The notes beneath the pieces are model-generated. The model was not told the DNA's origin and did not search any database. It was given only the letters and a program-made list of their open reading frames with translations. A stretch of DNA of 64,000 nt from Dechloromonas sp. (GTDB lineage: Bacteria; Pseudomonadota; Gammaproteobacteria; Burkholderiales; Rhodocyclaceae): positions 1-64,000 of the forward strand of contig JAQUAX010000016.1 in NCBI GenBank assembly GCA_028687035.1, in the 5' to 3' direction. Below, in pieces: positions 17,550-25,490 of the stretch. A program made the translations under genes and the position numbers. Numbering within the stretch: position 1 is the stretch's first letter; each line of letters opens with the position of its first letter.

Positions 17550-17581
17550 GCAAAAACGCCATCGCCGGCCGGAAAGGCCGT

Positions 17582-17602
17582 GCCGGCGGGCGCTCCGCCG
17601 GC
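17582..17602 (+). terminator. Strong hairpin after mutL, possible terminator
   Basis: A perfect 8-bp inverted repeat, GCCGGCGG/CCGCCGGC (17582-17589 with 17595-17602), without a following T-run. It may act in Rho-dependent termination or only protect the 3' end. Confidence 0.4.
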
Positions 17603-17647
17603 ATACACCGGTTTACAATGAACCCTTTATCCGGGGAGGAATAGCCG

Positions 17648-18424
17648 ATGTTCTCGATCAAGCGACGCAACACCCTGGCCTGGCTGGCCGGCGCCAGCCT
17701 GCTGCCCCGGACCTGGGCCGCCGAAAAGCCGTGGGACCTGCTGATTTACTGCGGCATCACGATGATCCGCCCGATGACCGAGATCGCCCGGCTGTTCGAA
17801 CAGCGCGAAGGGGTCACGATCTCGCTGGCCCAGGGCGGGTCTGAAAACCTGTACCAGTCGGCGCGCAAGACCGGCGTCGGCGAGTTCTACCTGCCGGGCG
17901 AACCGTCGTTCTATTTCGAGCACGAGAAGGAAGGCCTGTTCGTCGAGAAGGTCACCGTCGGCTACAACCAGATATCGCTGATGGTCGCCAAGGGCAATCC
18001 GAAGGGGGTCAAGGCCGACGTCCGCGAACTGCTGCGCAAGGACCTGGTCGTCGCGCTCGGCAACGCCGAATCGGGCAGCGTCGGCAAGGAGTCGAAGACC
18101 ATCCTCGACGGCCTCGGCCTCTATCCGCGGATCGTCCGCCAGGCGGCCTTCCTGTCGCCGGATTCGCGCAGCCTGATCAATGCGCTGAAACAGGGCGAGG
18201 TCGACCTGATCATGAACTGGCGCGCAGTCGGCCATTTCCCGGACAACGCGCCGAAGATCGACGTCATCGACCTGCCGGAGCGCATCGCCAAGCCGCAGCC
18301 GCTGTACCTGATCCTGCTCAAGAGCGCCCGCAACCCGGCGCTGGCCCGCCGCTTCTCGCGCCTGGCCAGTGGCCCGGAAGGCCAGGCCATTTTCCGCAAG
18401 CACGGTTTCCTGGTCGATCAATGA
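17648..18424 (+). CDS. Periplasmic substrate-binding protein paired with a sensor kinase
   Basis: A 258-residue type-2 periplasmic binding protein with an N-terminal export signal ending near TWAAEKPW. It is related to the molybdate/tungstate-like SBP_bac_11 group (LLIYCGITMIRPMTEIARLFE near the start; SLAQGGSENLY). The ligand cannot be told. No transporter genes are adjacent; instead its last codons overlap the start of a transmembrane hybrid kinase (ATGA). The layout resembles TorT/TorS, where a binding protein presents ligand to the kinase's periplasmic domain. GGGGAGG precedes the ATG. Confidence 0.82.
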   Translation: MFSIKRRNTLAWLAGASLLPRTWAAEKPWDLLIYCGITMIRPMTEIARLFEQREGVTISLAQGGSENLYQSARKTGVGEFYLPGEPSFYFEHEKEGLFVEKVTVGYNQISLMVAKGNPKGVKADVRELLRKDLVVALGNAESGSVGKESKTILDGLGLYPRIVRQAAFLSPDSRSLINALKQGEVDLIMNWRAVGHFPDNAPKIDVIDLPERIAKPQPLYLILLKSARNPALARRFSRLASGPEGQAIFRKHGFLVDQ

Positions 18425-21400
18425 GCCAGAAGCGCGGCTTCGTCGCCCACCTCGAGCAGGCCTCGCCGGCCCGCCTGCTGGTCGGCTTCGCACTGGTGCT
18501 GCTGCTCAGCGTCGGCGCCATCTTCGGCAGCAAGCTGTTCTTCACGCGGATCACCGACGACCTGCATGCACAGTTGCGCAACGAGGACGCCCGGCTGCTG
18601 ATCGGCGAGGAAATCATCGGCGGCATCCACCGGATCGAGCGCGATTTCTTCCAGTTGGCCGCGACCCACCAGCCGGCCGCCTTCCAGCGCCAGTTCAGGT
18701 CGCTCGACACCACCCTCGACAAGCTGCTGCACGACCTGCTGGTACTCCAGGAAGGCGGCGAGGTCGTCCGCCATCTCGCCGTCAATCTGGAAGGCCGCGA
18801 CCAGGTCCGGCAGACCATCCGCTACCAGCGCGAGGACAACGCGCTGCCGCCGATGGAAGTCATCGAGATCGCACCGCTGGTCGGCCAGACCCGGGACCAC
18901 GCCGACCGCCTGGAAGCACTGCTCGAAAAGCGCTGGCAGGCGGAAGACTCGGAAAATCGCCAGGCCTTCTTCGCGACCGAGCAGGACATCACGCTGTTCA
19001 TGAAGCAGCTGCCCCCCTACTTCGAGCGCCTGAACGAGAACGCCAACCGCCTGCTGGTCGAGGCCTTCGACCGGCGCGCCGCGCTGCAGGAACAGATCGC
19101 CGGCACGGAAACGCGGCTCAGGTACCTGGAAAACCTGCTGATCGTGCTGGTCGTCCTCGTCGCGCTGGCGGCCGGCGCCTTCGCCGCGTGGCGCATTGCC
19201 TACGCGCGCAGCCGGCTGTCCGACGCGCTGCAGCAGCTGGCAACCCAGAACGCGCGGACGACGACGATGCTGGACACGCTGTCGGACGGCGTCTACGCGA
19301 CCGACCTCGACGGTCGCCTGCTGATGATGAACGCCGCCGGCGAAGGGATACTGGGCTGGAAGAACGACGAGCTGGTCGGCCACTCGGTGCATCAGCGGAT
19401 ACACCACGTCCGGCCGGACGGCAGCCCCTTCCCGCTCGAGGAATGCCCGCTGATCGAGGTGCTCGACCAGGAAAAGGCGATCGCTGGCGAGGAATATTTC
19501 ATCCACCGCGACGGCCGCGCGATTCCCGTCGCCTACCGCTCGTCGCCGCTGTATCTCGACGGACGCCTGGCCGGCGCGCTGGTTTCCTTCCAGGACATCA
19601 CCGAGCAGCGCGAACGCGAGGCCCAGCTGGCGCTGCAGCGGGCCGCGCTGGAAGCCGCGGCGAACATGATCATGATCACCAACCGGCAGGGGGCAATCGA
19701 ATACGTCAACCCGGCCTTCTGCTCGGGCACAGGTTTCGAACGCGACGAGATCCTCGGCCGGACGCCGAAAATACTGCAGTCGGGCCGCCACGATGCGGCG
19801 TTCTATACCGCGATGTGGTCGACGCTGCTGGCCGGCCGGGTCTGGGAAGGGGAAATCGTCAACCGGCGCCGCGACGGCAGCCTGTACCCGGAGCGGATGA
19901 CCGTGACCCCGATCCTGGAAAATGGCGCGATCCGGCACTTCGTCGCGATCAAGTGGGACATTTCCGCCGAAATCGAGACGCGGACCCGTCTCGCGATGAT
20001 CGAAACGGCGATCGAGAACATCAACCAGGGCGTGTTCATCACGACCCCCGAACTGTCCGAGGAAGGCCTGCGCATCGAGTGGGTCAACCGCGGCTTCACC
20101 CGGCTGATGGGCTACGGCCGCGACGAGATGACCGGCCGGCTGACCAGCGCGCTGCGCAGCGACAACACCCGGCTCGACGGCTTCCGCCGGGTGCTGGCCA
20201 GCCTGGCCGAGGGCCGCCCGGAATCCTGGGAAACTCGCTACCGGCGCAAGGACGGCAGCGAACTCGACGTCGAGGTGCATTACGCGCCGGTCCGCGACGC
20301 GAGCGGAAAGATCACCCATTTCGTCGCGTTGATGACCGACATCGGTGCCCGCCGGGCGGCCGAACAGGCGCTCGAGCAGGCGCGCGATGCCGCCGTCGAG
20401 GCATCGCGGCTGAAATCCGAATTCCTGTCGACGATGTCGCACGAAATCCGGACCCCGATGAACGGCGTCATCGGCATGACCGACTTGCTGCTCGACACCG
20501 AACTGAGCGACGAGCAGAAGGAACTGGCGACCGTGATCCGCGATTCCGGCCACGCGCTGCTGACGGTGATCAACGACATCCTCGACTTCTCGAAAATCGA
20601 GGCCGGCAAGATCGACATCGAGCACAACACCTTCCGCCTCGCCCAGGTCGTCGAGGGCGCCAGCGAGCTGCTCGGCTCGCAGGCGCGGGCGAAGAAGCTG
20701 TCGATGATGGTCTTCATCGACCCGACGCTGCCGACGCACGTGATCGGCGACTCGGTCCGCCTGCGCCAGGTGCTGGTCAACCTGATCGGCAACGCGGTCA
20801 AATTCACCGCGGCCGGCGAGATCACGGTGCGGGTCGAAGGGCTGGGCAGCGACGGCATCCGCTTCTCGGTCAACGACACCGGCATCGGCATCGAGCCGGA
20901 AGCGCAGAAACGCCTGTTCACCGCCTTCACCCAGGCCGACAGCTCGACCACCCGGCGTTTCGGCGGCACCGGCCTCGGGCTCGCGATCTCGCGCCAGCTG
21001 GTCGAACTGATGGGCGGCCGGATCCACCTCGACAGCACGCCGGGCGTCGGCTCCCGCTTCTGGTTCACGCTGCCGCTGCCGGCCGACCCGAGCACGACGG
21101 CCGATGCGCGCCAGGCCCCGGCGCTGCGGGTGCTGGTCGTCGACGACCGCGAAACCGACTGCCGCATCATCTGCCACTACCTCGAGGCCTGGCGGATCGA
21201 CTGCGCTGCGGCGCACAGCGGCGCCGACGCGCTGCGCCTGATCGCCACCGCCGAAGCCGAGGGACATCCCTACGCGGCGGTCGTCATCGACTACGAAATG
21301 AACGACATGGACGGCATCGCGCTGGCCCGCCGCATCCGCGCCGAGCACGATGCCCGGCTGCCGCGGCTGGTAATGATCACCGCCCACGACCGTAACCAGC

Positions 21401-21930
21401 TCGAAGACGAGGCGCTGGCGGCGGGATTCGCCGGCTTGCTGGTCAAGCCGATCCGCCAGTCCCACCTGTTCGACGCACTGGTGCCGCGCCTGCCCGAGCC
21501 GCCGCTGCTGACCGCCGAGGCCGTCGAGCCTCCGCCGCCGCAGACGACCGAACGCGGTCCGCTGATCCTGCTCGCGGAAGACAACCCGACCAACCGGATG
21601 CTCGCCGAACGCCTGCTGACCCGCCACGGCTACGTCGTGCATAGCGTCGTCAACGGCCAGGAGGCCGTCGAGGCCAGCCAGACGCTGCCGATCGCCGCGA
21701 TCCTGATGGACTGCCTGATGCCGGTGATGGACGGCTTCGAGGCGACGGCGGCGATCCGCCGCCAGGACCGTGAAACCCAGCGTCACGTGCCGATCATCGC
21801 GATGACCGCGAACGCGATGGAAGGCGACCGCGAACGCTGCCTGGCCGCCGGCATGGACGACTACCTGAGCAAACCGATCAACGTCGCCCAGTTGACCGCG
21901 ACGCTCGCCCACTGGACCCGGAAGGCCTAG
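18421..21930 (+). CDS. Transmembrane hybrid sensor kinase with three PAS and two receiver domains
   Basis: A 1169-residue protein. Membrane helices are near 17-40 and 238-260, enclosing a helical periplasmic domain of about 195 residues. Three PAS/PAC units (about 283-650) follow, then HisKA with His 674 (MSHEIRTPMNG), HATPase (NLIGNAVKFT, DTGIGIEP, GGTGLGLAI), and two receivers with Asp 957 (VIDYEMNDMDG) and Asp 1097 (LMDCLMPVMDG). No Hpt or output domain is present. Translational overlap with the upstream binding-protein gene suggests that protein is its ligand sensor. The stop codon lies inside the target site of an IS481-type insertion, but the protein is unchanged by it. Confidence 0.92.
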   Translation: MSQKRGFVAHLEQASPARLLVGFALVLLLSVGAIFGSKLFFTRITDDLHAQLRNEDARLLIGEEIIGGIHRIERDFFQLAATHQPAAFQRQFRSLDTTLDKLLHDLLVLQEGGEVVRHLAVNLEGRDQVRQTIRYQREDNALPPMEVIEIAPLVGQTRDHADRLEALLEKRWQAEDSENRQAFFATEQDITLFMKQLPPYFERLNENANRLLVEAFDRRAALQEQIAGTETRLRYLENLLIVLVVLVALAAGAFAAWRIAYARSRLSDALQQLATQNARTTTMLDTLSDGVYATDLDGRLLMMNAAGEGILGWKNDELVGHSVHQRIHHVRPDGSPFPLEECPLIEVLDQEKAIAGEEYFIHRDGRAIPVAYRSSPLYLDGRLAGALVSFQDITEQREREAQLALQRAALEAAANMIMITNRQGAIEYVNPAFCSGTGFERDEILGRTPKILQSGRHDAAFYTAMWSTLLAGRVWEGEIVNRRRDGSLYPERMTVTPILENGAIRHFVAIKWDISAEIETRTRLAMIETAIENINQGVFITTPELSEEGLRIEWVNRGFTRLMGYGRDEMTGRLTSALRSDNTRLDGFRRVLASLAEGRPESWETRYRRKDGSELDVEVHYAPVRDASGKITHFVALMTDIGARRAAEQALEQARDAAVEASRLKSEFLSTMSHEIRTPMNGVIGMTDLLLDTELSDEQKELATVIRDSGHALLTVINDILDFSKIEAGKIDIEHNTFRLAQVVEGASELLGSQARAKKLSMMVFIDPTLPTHVIGDSVRLRQVLVNLIGNAVKFTAAGEITVRVEGLGSDGIRFSVNDTGIGIEPEAQKRLFTAFTQADSSTTRRFGGTGLGLAISRQLVELMGGRIHLDSTPGVGSRFWFTLPLPADPSTTADARQAPALRVLVVDDRETDCRIICHYLEAWRIDCAAAHSGADALRLIATAEAEGHPYAAVVIDYEMNDMDGIALARRIRAEHDARLPRLVMITAHDRNQLEDEALAAGFAGLLVKPIRQSHLFDALVPRLPEPPLLTAEAVEPPPPQTTERGPLILLAEDNPTNRMLAERLLTRHGYVVHSVVNGQEAVEASQTLPIAAILMDCLMPVMDGFEATAAIRRQDRETQRHVPIIAMTANAMEGDRERCLAAGMDDYLSKPINVAQLTATLAHWTRKA

Positions 21931-22874
21931 CTGTGTAAACCCACCAGGTTGTTCAGTCCGGTGATTCGGGAGATAGGCGGCAGATATTGAAGGCTGGCAT
22001 GAGGTCTGTGCCAGTTGTAATGATGCAGCCAGAGCGGCAAGTGCTGGGCGCGCTGGCTGGAGGAGTCGTAGGCCCGGGCATAGGCCCACTCCCGCAATGC
22101 GGTCTGGATGAAGCGCTCGGCCTTGCCATTGGTTTGTGGCGTGTAGGGCTTGGTGCGGAGGTGGCGCAGCCCCAGGCGCTGGCAAAGCCGGGCGAAGCGC
22201 CGGGATTTGTAGCAAGCGCCGTTATCGGTCAGGACCCGCCGGAAGGAGACGCCAAACGTGCGGTAGTAGCGCAGGGCCGACAGCAAGGCCCGGCAGGCGC
22301 TTCGGCCGCTCTCGTCGGGCTGGATGTCGGCAAAGGCGACTCTCGAATGGTCATCAAGGGCGACATGGACGAATTCCCAACCCGCCCGGGGCGAGTTTTG
22401 CGTGCGATCCCCGGTGGCCCGATGTCCCGGTCGATGAAAGCGCCCGAGCTTCTTGATGTCGAGATGGAGCATATCGCCCGATGCGGCATGCTCATAACGC
22501 ACGATGGGTGCGGCCGGTTCGAGTGCCGCCAGGCGGTTGAGTCCTGCGCGCGTGAGCCAGCGAGCGATGGTACTCCGGCCGATCCCGCATTGCTGGCTGA
22601 TCTGGCGATACGTCTGGCGGCTGCGCCGCTGCTCGATCACCTGGGCTCGGACGGCCGGCGGCAAGGCGTGCGGACAAGTTTTGGGGCGTGACGAGCGGTC
22701 GTTGAGTCCGGCTACGCCTTCGGCCCGGAAACGCTGCAACCACTTGTAGGCGGTTCGTACGCTGACGCCACTGGCGTGAGCAGCCTCCTCGGGCCGCAAT
22801 CCGCCATCGAGCATGCGTTGAACAAGAAGGGCTCGACCGTGCGGCGTTAATCGGGCATTTTTATGGATGTTCAT
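21927..22874 (-). CDS. IS481-family transposase
   Basis: A 315-residue DDE transposase. The N-terminal helix-turn-helix region is MNIHKNARLTPHGR to VSVRTAYKWLQRFRAEG. The rve core has Asp in HLDIKKLGRF, Asp in LTDNGACYKS and Glu in NGKAERFIQT. The element itself ends before a stop codon; the last codons (AGC TAG) come from the target DNA, so the CTAG target supplies the stop. On the opposite strand the same CTAG contains the kinase stop. The ATG at 22874 is preferred over an upstream extension because the conserved region begins there. Confidence 0.93.
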   Translation of the reverse strand: MNIHKNARLTPHGRALLVQRMLDGGLRPEEAAHASGVSVRTAYKWLQRFRAEGVAGLNDRSSRPKTCPHALPPAVRAQVIEQRRSRQTYRQISQQCGIGRSTIARWLTRAGLNRLAALEPAAPIVRYEHAASGDMLHLDIKKLGRFHRPGHRATGDRTQNSPRAGWEFVHVALDDHSRVAFADIQPDESGRSACRALLSALRYYRTFGVSFRRVLTDNGACYKSRRFARLCQRLGLRHLRTKPYTPQTNGKAERFIQTALREWAYARAYDSSSQRAQHLPLWLHHYNWHRPHASLQYLPPISRITGLNNLVGLHS

Positions 22875-22957
22875 TCGGGGCCTCGGAGGTTTGTTTGGTT
22901 GGCGCCTCCAATTCTCCGGGGAGATACCCCGAGTGAACAACCTACAGAGAGATCACA
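21932..22957 (-). mobile_element. IS481-family insertion sequence, complete, 1026 bp
   Basis: Both ends begin TGTG and share AGGTTGTTCA at positions 15-24 from the tip (left end from 21932, right end inward from 22957 on the minus strand). The element is flanked by a perfect 6-bp direct repeat CCTAGC (21926-21931 and 22958-22963), which matches the NCTAGN target preference known for IS481. One transposase gene fills it. Identical target repeats and an intact frame point to a recent, possibly still mobile copy. Confidence 0.92.
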
Positions 22958-22964
22958 CCTAGCC

Positions 22965-22983
22965 GGCCTCCGCAACCGAGGCC
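22965..22983. terminator. Hairpin, likely original terminator of the kinase gene
   Basis: The stem GGCCTC/GAGGCC (22965-22970 with 22978-22983) is followed by CCACTTTTG. Before the IS insertion it lay about 35 bases after the kinase stop. It could also serve the convergent gene ending at 23002. Confidence 0.45.
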
Positions 22984-23001
22984 CCACTTTTGCTTTCAGG
23001 A

Positions 23002-24231
23002 TCAGTTCGCCACAGGGCTGGAGGCAACGGCCGATGCTTCGGCACTTGCGGAACTGCCGCCGGTCTGAACGAAGGCTTCGACATCGGGAATCACATGGTC
23101 CTGGAAAGCCCAGTTGGCAACGATGCGCACTTTCCCACCGGAAACCACGACGTTGTAACCTGCGATCCCGAGTCCGCGACTGAAGGCATTGATGCGCCGA
23201 CCATTGGACAGATCGATGATATTGATTTCCTTCAGTCCATTTTCCTGAACCACCGCATAGGCACCGCTGGGCGTCCTGAACCAGTCGGCGCGCCAGTAGT
23301 AGTGGGAAAGGTTGCGCTGCCCCTGGAGGTCGTACAAGGACTCGAAGCTGGTCATCCGCTCGCAGTAATTGACGAGACCGTTTTTCCGGCGGCAATCGCT
23401 GAAACTGTGGACCGACTTCCCGCCGGAGTCGATATTCAGCGGAATCAAGGAGCCGGTCCGCAGGTTCATGAAGGCATAATCCTCGATCCTCGCGCCGGCA
23501 ATGCGCCCGAACAGCTTGCCGATGTCGGCGACTGGATTACCGGCACTGCTGTTCTGCCGTTCCAGAAGGATGGTGTCGGTCGTCCCGACTGCCCCGTGCT
23601 GCAAGGGAGTGATTTGGTAGCCATCGGGAAATGCTATGTTGCTGACGCCCTTTCCCGCGTCATAGCGAAAGGCAGCACTCTGCCGGGAAACGATCACCCC
23701 GCCGGGGATCAGAATCAGCAGTTCGCCACTCAGCACCTTGCCGCTCGCTGTCGTCACGGTCCAGCCATTCGGCCCGCTGACCGCTTGGCCGATGTCAACC
23801 GGTTGATCCAGCCTGCCCAGGCTTATCCACTTGATTTTCGCAGCTCGCCCCGCCGTTTCGGCCAGATAGGTCGCGCTACCGCCGATCGGATCGACGGCAT
23901 AGCGGCTGATACGTCCTTCCGGATCCAGAATAGCCTGGCCGTTTACGAGAAAGCCATCCCTGCGCGTCACGACATCGAAGAAGGGAACGGACCCGGCGCC
24001 ACCAATGCGCAATTTTTCAGCCAATTCCTCCTCGGAAACGACAGGAGGGGCGGCAGGACCGGCCATGGACGAGCCCGCTGGCGCTGCCGGCAAACCATAA
24101 GCCTTCAGCATTTCAGCCTGTATCCGCGCCTGCAGTTGCTGCATCTGCTCGGCTGTCAATCCCTGCGCCGAGACTGCGCACGACAGTAAAAGCGTGGTCA
24201 GAAGCATGCCGGCACGATGATATTTTTTCAT
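23002..24231 (-). CDS. Secreted protein of unknown function
   Basis: A 409-residue protein with a clear signal peptide (MKKYHRAGMLLTTLLLSCAVSAQG). A short helical region (EQMQQLQARIQAEMLKAYG) and a Pro/Ala-rich stretch are followed by a long beta-rich body. Two Cys (SDCRRKNGLVNYCERM) may form a disulfide. No domain is recognised. Its codon use looks less GC-biased than its neighbours. It is monocistronic, divergent from the efflux operon, and separated from the kinase gene by the IS and the hairpin at 22965. Confidence 0.65.
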   Translation of the reverse strand: MKKYHRAGMLLTTLLLSCAVSAQGLTAEQMQQLQARIQAEMLKAYGLPAAPAGSSMAGPAAPPVVSEEELAEKLRIGGAGSVPFFDVVTRRDGFLVNGQAILDPEGRISRYAVDPIGGSATYLAETAGRAAKIKWISLGRLDQPVDIGQAVSGPNGWTVTTASGKVLSGELLILIPGGVIVSRQSAAFRYDAGKGVSNIAFPDGYQITPLQHGAVGTTDTILLERQNSSAGNPVADIGKLFGRIAGARIEDYAFMNLRTGSLIPLNIDSGGKSVHSFSDCRRKNGLVNYCERMTSFESLYDLQGQRNLSHYYWRADWFRTPSGAYAVVQENGLKEINIIDLSNGRRINAFSRGLGIAGYNVVVSGGKVRIVANWAFQDHVIPDVEAFVQTGGSSASAEASAVASSPVAN

Positions 24232-24276
24232 TTAAAGCCCCCTGGAAGCGAACGACGAAACGGGCGGAATACTCAT

Positions 24277-24290
24277 ATGGAATATTCCAT
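24277..24290. promoter_or_regulatory. 14-bp perfect palindrome, possible operator
   Basis: ATGGAATATTCCAT is a perfect palindrome in the 193-bp gap between the divergent secreted-protein gene (start 24231) and the efflux operon (start 24425). A dimeric regulator site is a reasonable guess; the regulator is unknown. Confidence 0.4.
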
Positions 24291-24364
24291 TCGACATTCT
24301 AACCCGGACACCGGGAGCCCTCCGCCAAGAATCGTGCGCTCACGCTTCCACAGCCTTTGATTAT

Positions 24365-24397
24365 CTTAAGACTGCGTTAATCCGGGGGCTCTACACT
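24365..24397 (+). promoter_or_regulatory. QseB/PmrA-type box and -10 of the efflux operon
   Basis: CTTAAG-N5-GTTAAT (24365-24381) matches the YTTAAK-N5-YTTAAK site bound by PmrA/QseB-type regulators. It ends 10 bases before a TACACT -10 (24392-24397), so it covers the -35 position. The same spacing is seen before the cytochrome operon at 30123-30177. Confidence 0.65.
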
Positions 24398-24424
24398 CGC
24401 CCCACTCCCAATCCGAGCGCGATC

Positions 24425-25489
24425 ATGCCCAAGTATTCCCTGCTGGCCCTGTGGGCCGTATTTTCCGTCGCCACCGCCGGCGAGCCGCTGGTGCTGCAGG
24501 CGGCCCAGCTGAAATCGCTGGGCATCGCCACCGCCGTTGTCGGCCAGGCCGGCGAGGGTCGCGCCGGCACGCTGCCGGCCCAGGTTCTGGTGCCCAACGC
24601 GCAGATGCGGCTGGTCTCGGCGCCGGTTTCCGGCATGATCGAGCAGTTGACCGTGGCCCCCGGCTCGACGGTGCGCCGCGGCCAGGTCGTCGCCCGGCTG
24701 GCCAGCCCGCAGGCGCTGGAACTGCAGCGCGACGCGCTGCAGTCGGGCAGCCAGTCGGCGCTGCTGCAACAGAACCTGAAACGCGACGAACAGCTGTTCG
24801 CCGAAGGCCTGATCGCCGAAGCGCGGCTGCAGGCGACGCGCGCCGCCGCCGCACAGGCCGCCGCACAGGCCGACGAACGCCGGCAGGGCCTGGCCCTGGC
24901 CGGCATCGCGCCGGGCAGGCTGGGCGGGCCGCTGGCGCTGGTCGCGCCGATCGACGGCGTGGTGCTCGAACAGGGCGTCCAGCTCGGCCAGCGCGTCGAG
25001 GCGTCGGCGCTGGTCTATCGCATCGCCCAGCTGAAGCCCCTGTGGCTGGAAATCCAGGCGCCGCTCGACATCGCCGCCGGGCTGAAGGAAGGCGCGCCGG
25101 TGAAGATCGCCGGCAGCGCCGTCAGCGGCAAGCTGATCGCCGTCGGCCGCGCGGTCGATGCGGCCAGCCAGACCGTGCTGCTGCGCGCCGCGGTCGGCCA
25201 GGGCGCCGAGACGCTGACGCCGGGCCAGGTCGTCGAGGTTGAGGTGGCCGCCGCCAACGGCAGCCGCCAGCGCCTGCCGGCCGCCGCGCTGGCCCGCGTC
25301 GACGGCAAGACCTGGGCCTTCGTGCAGACCGCCGCCGACGACAAATCCGCCACTTTCGAGGCGCGCGAGGTGCGCGTCGCCGGCCAGGGCGGCGACAGCG
25401 TCCAGGTCGAAGGCCTGAAGGCCGGCGACAAGGTCGCGGTCAAGGGCATTTCCGGGCTGAAGGCGATGTTGACCGGGGTCGGCAACTGA
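24425..25489 (+). CDS. RND efflux periplasmic membrane-fusion protein (CusB/CzcB-like)
   Basis: A 354-residue adaptor that links an inner-membrane RND pump to an outer-membrane channel. It has a signal peptide (ends about residue 19), a lipoyl-like half (VSAPVSGMIEQLTVAPGSTV), an Ala/Gln-rich coiled-coil hairpin (about 90-155), a second lipoyl half (LVAPIDGVVLEQGVQLGQRV), then beta-barrel and membrane-proximal domains. There is no His-rich insert such as that seen in the CzcB at 57469. It is the first gene of a four-gene operon, one base from the permease gene. Confidence 0.9.
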   Translation: MPKYSLLALWAVFSVATAGEPLVLQAAQLKSLGIATAVVGQAGEGRAGTLPAQVLVPNAQMRLVSAPVSGMIEQLTVAPGSTVRRGQVVARLASPQALELQRDALQSGSQSALLQQNLKRDEQLFAEGLIAEARLQATRAAAAQAAAQADERRQGLALAGIAPGRLGGPLALVAPIDGVVLEQGVQLGQRVEASALVYRIAQLKPLWLEIQAPLDIAAGLKEGAPVKIAGSAVSGKLIAVGRAVDAASQTVLLRAAVGQGAETLTPGQVVEVEVAAANGSRQRLPAAALARVDGKTWAFVQTAADDKSATFEAREVRVAGQGGDSVQVEGLKAGDKVAVKGISGLKAMLTGVGN

Positions 25490-25490
25490 C

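Noticed and set aside
17582..17602. Mobile repeat (REP-like) after mutL
   Set aside because: Only one copy of this perfect hairpin was noticed; GC-rich 8-bp stems are common in this genome, so a transcript-end role is simpler.
18418..22215. Minus-strand frame of about 1260 codons opposite the hybrid kinase
   Set aside because: Shadow of the kinase gene; it also runs across the IS boundary, which a real gene would not do.
22874..22940. Upstream extension of the IS481 transposase
   Set aside because: The extra 22 residues are unlike the family N-terminus; MNIHKNARLTPHGR is the usual beginning.
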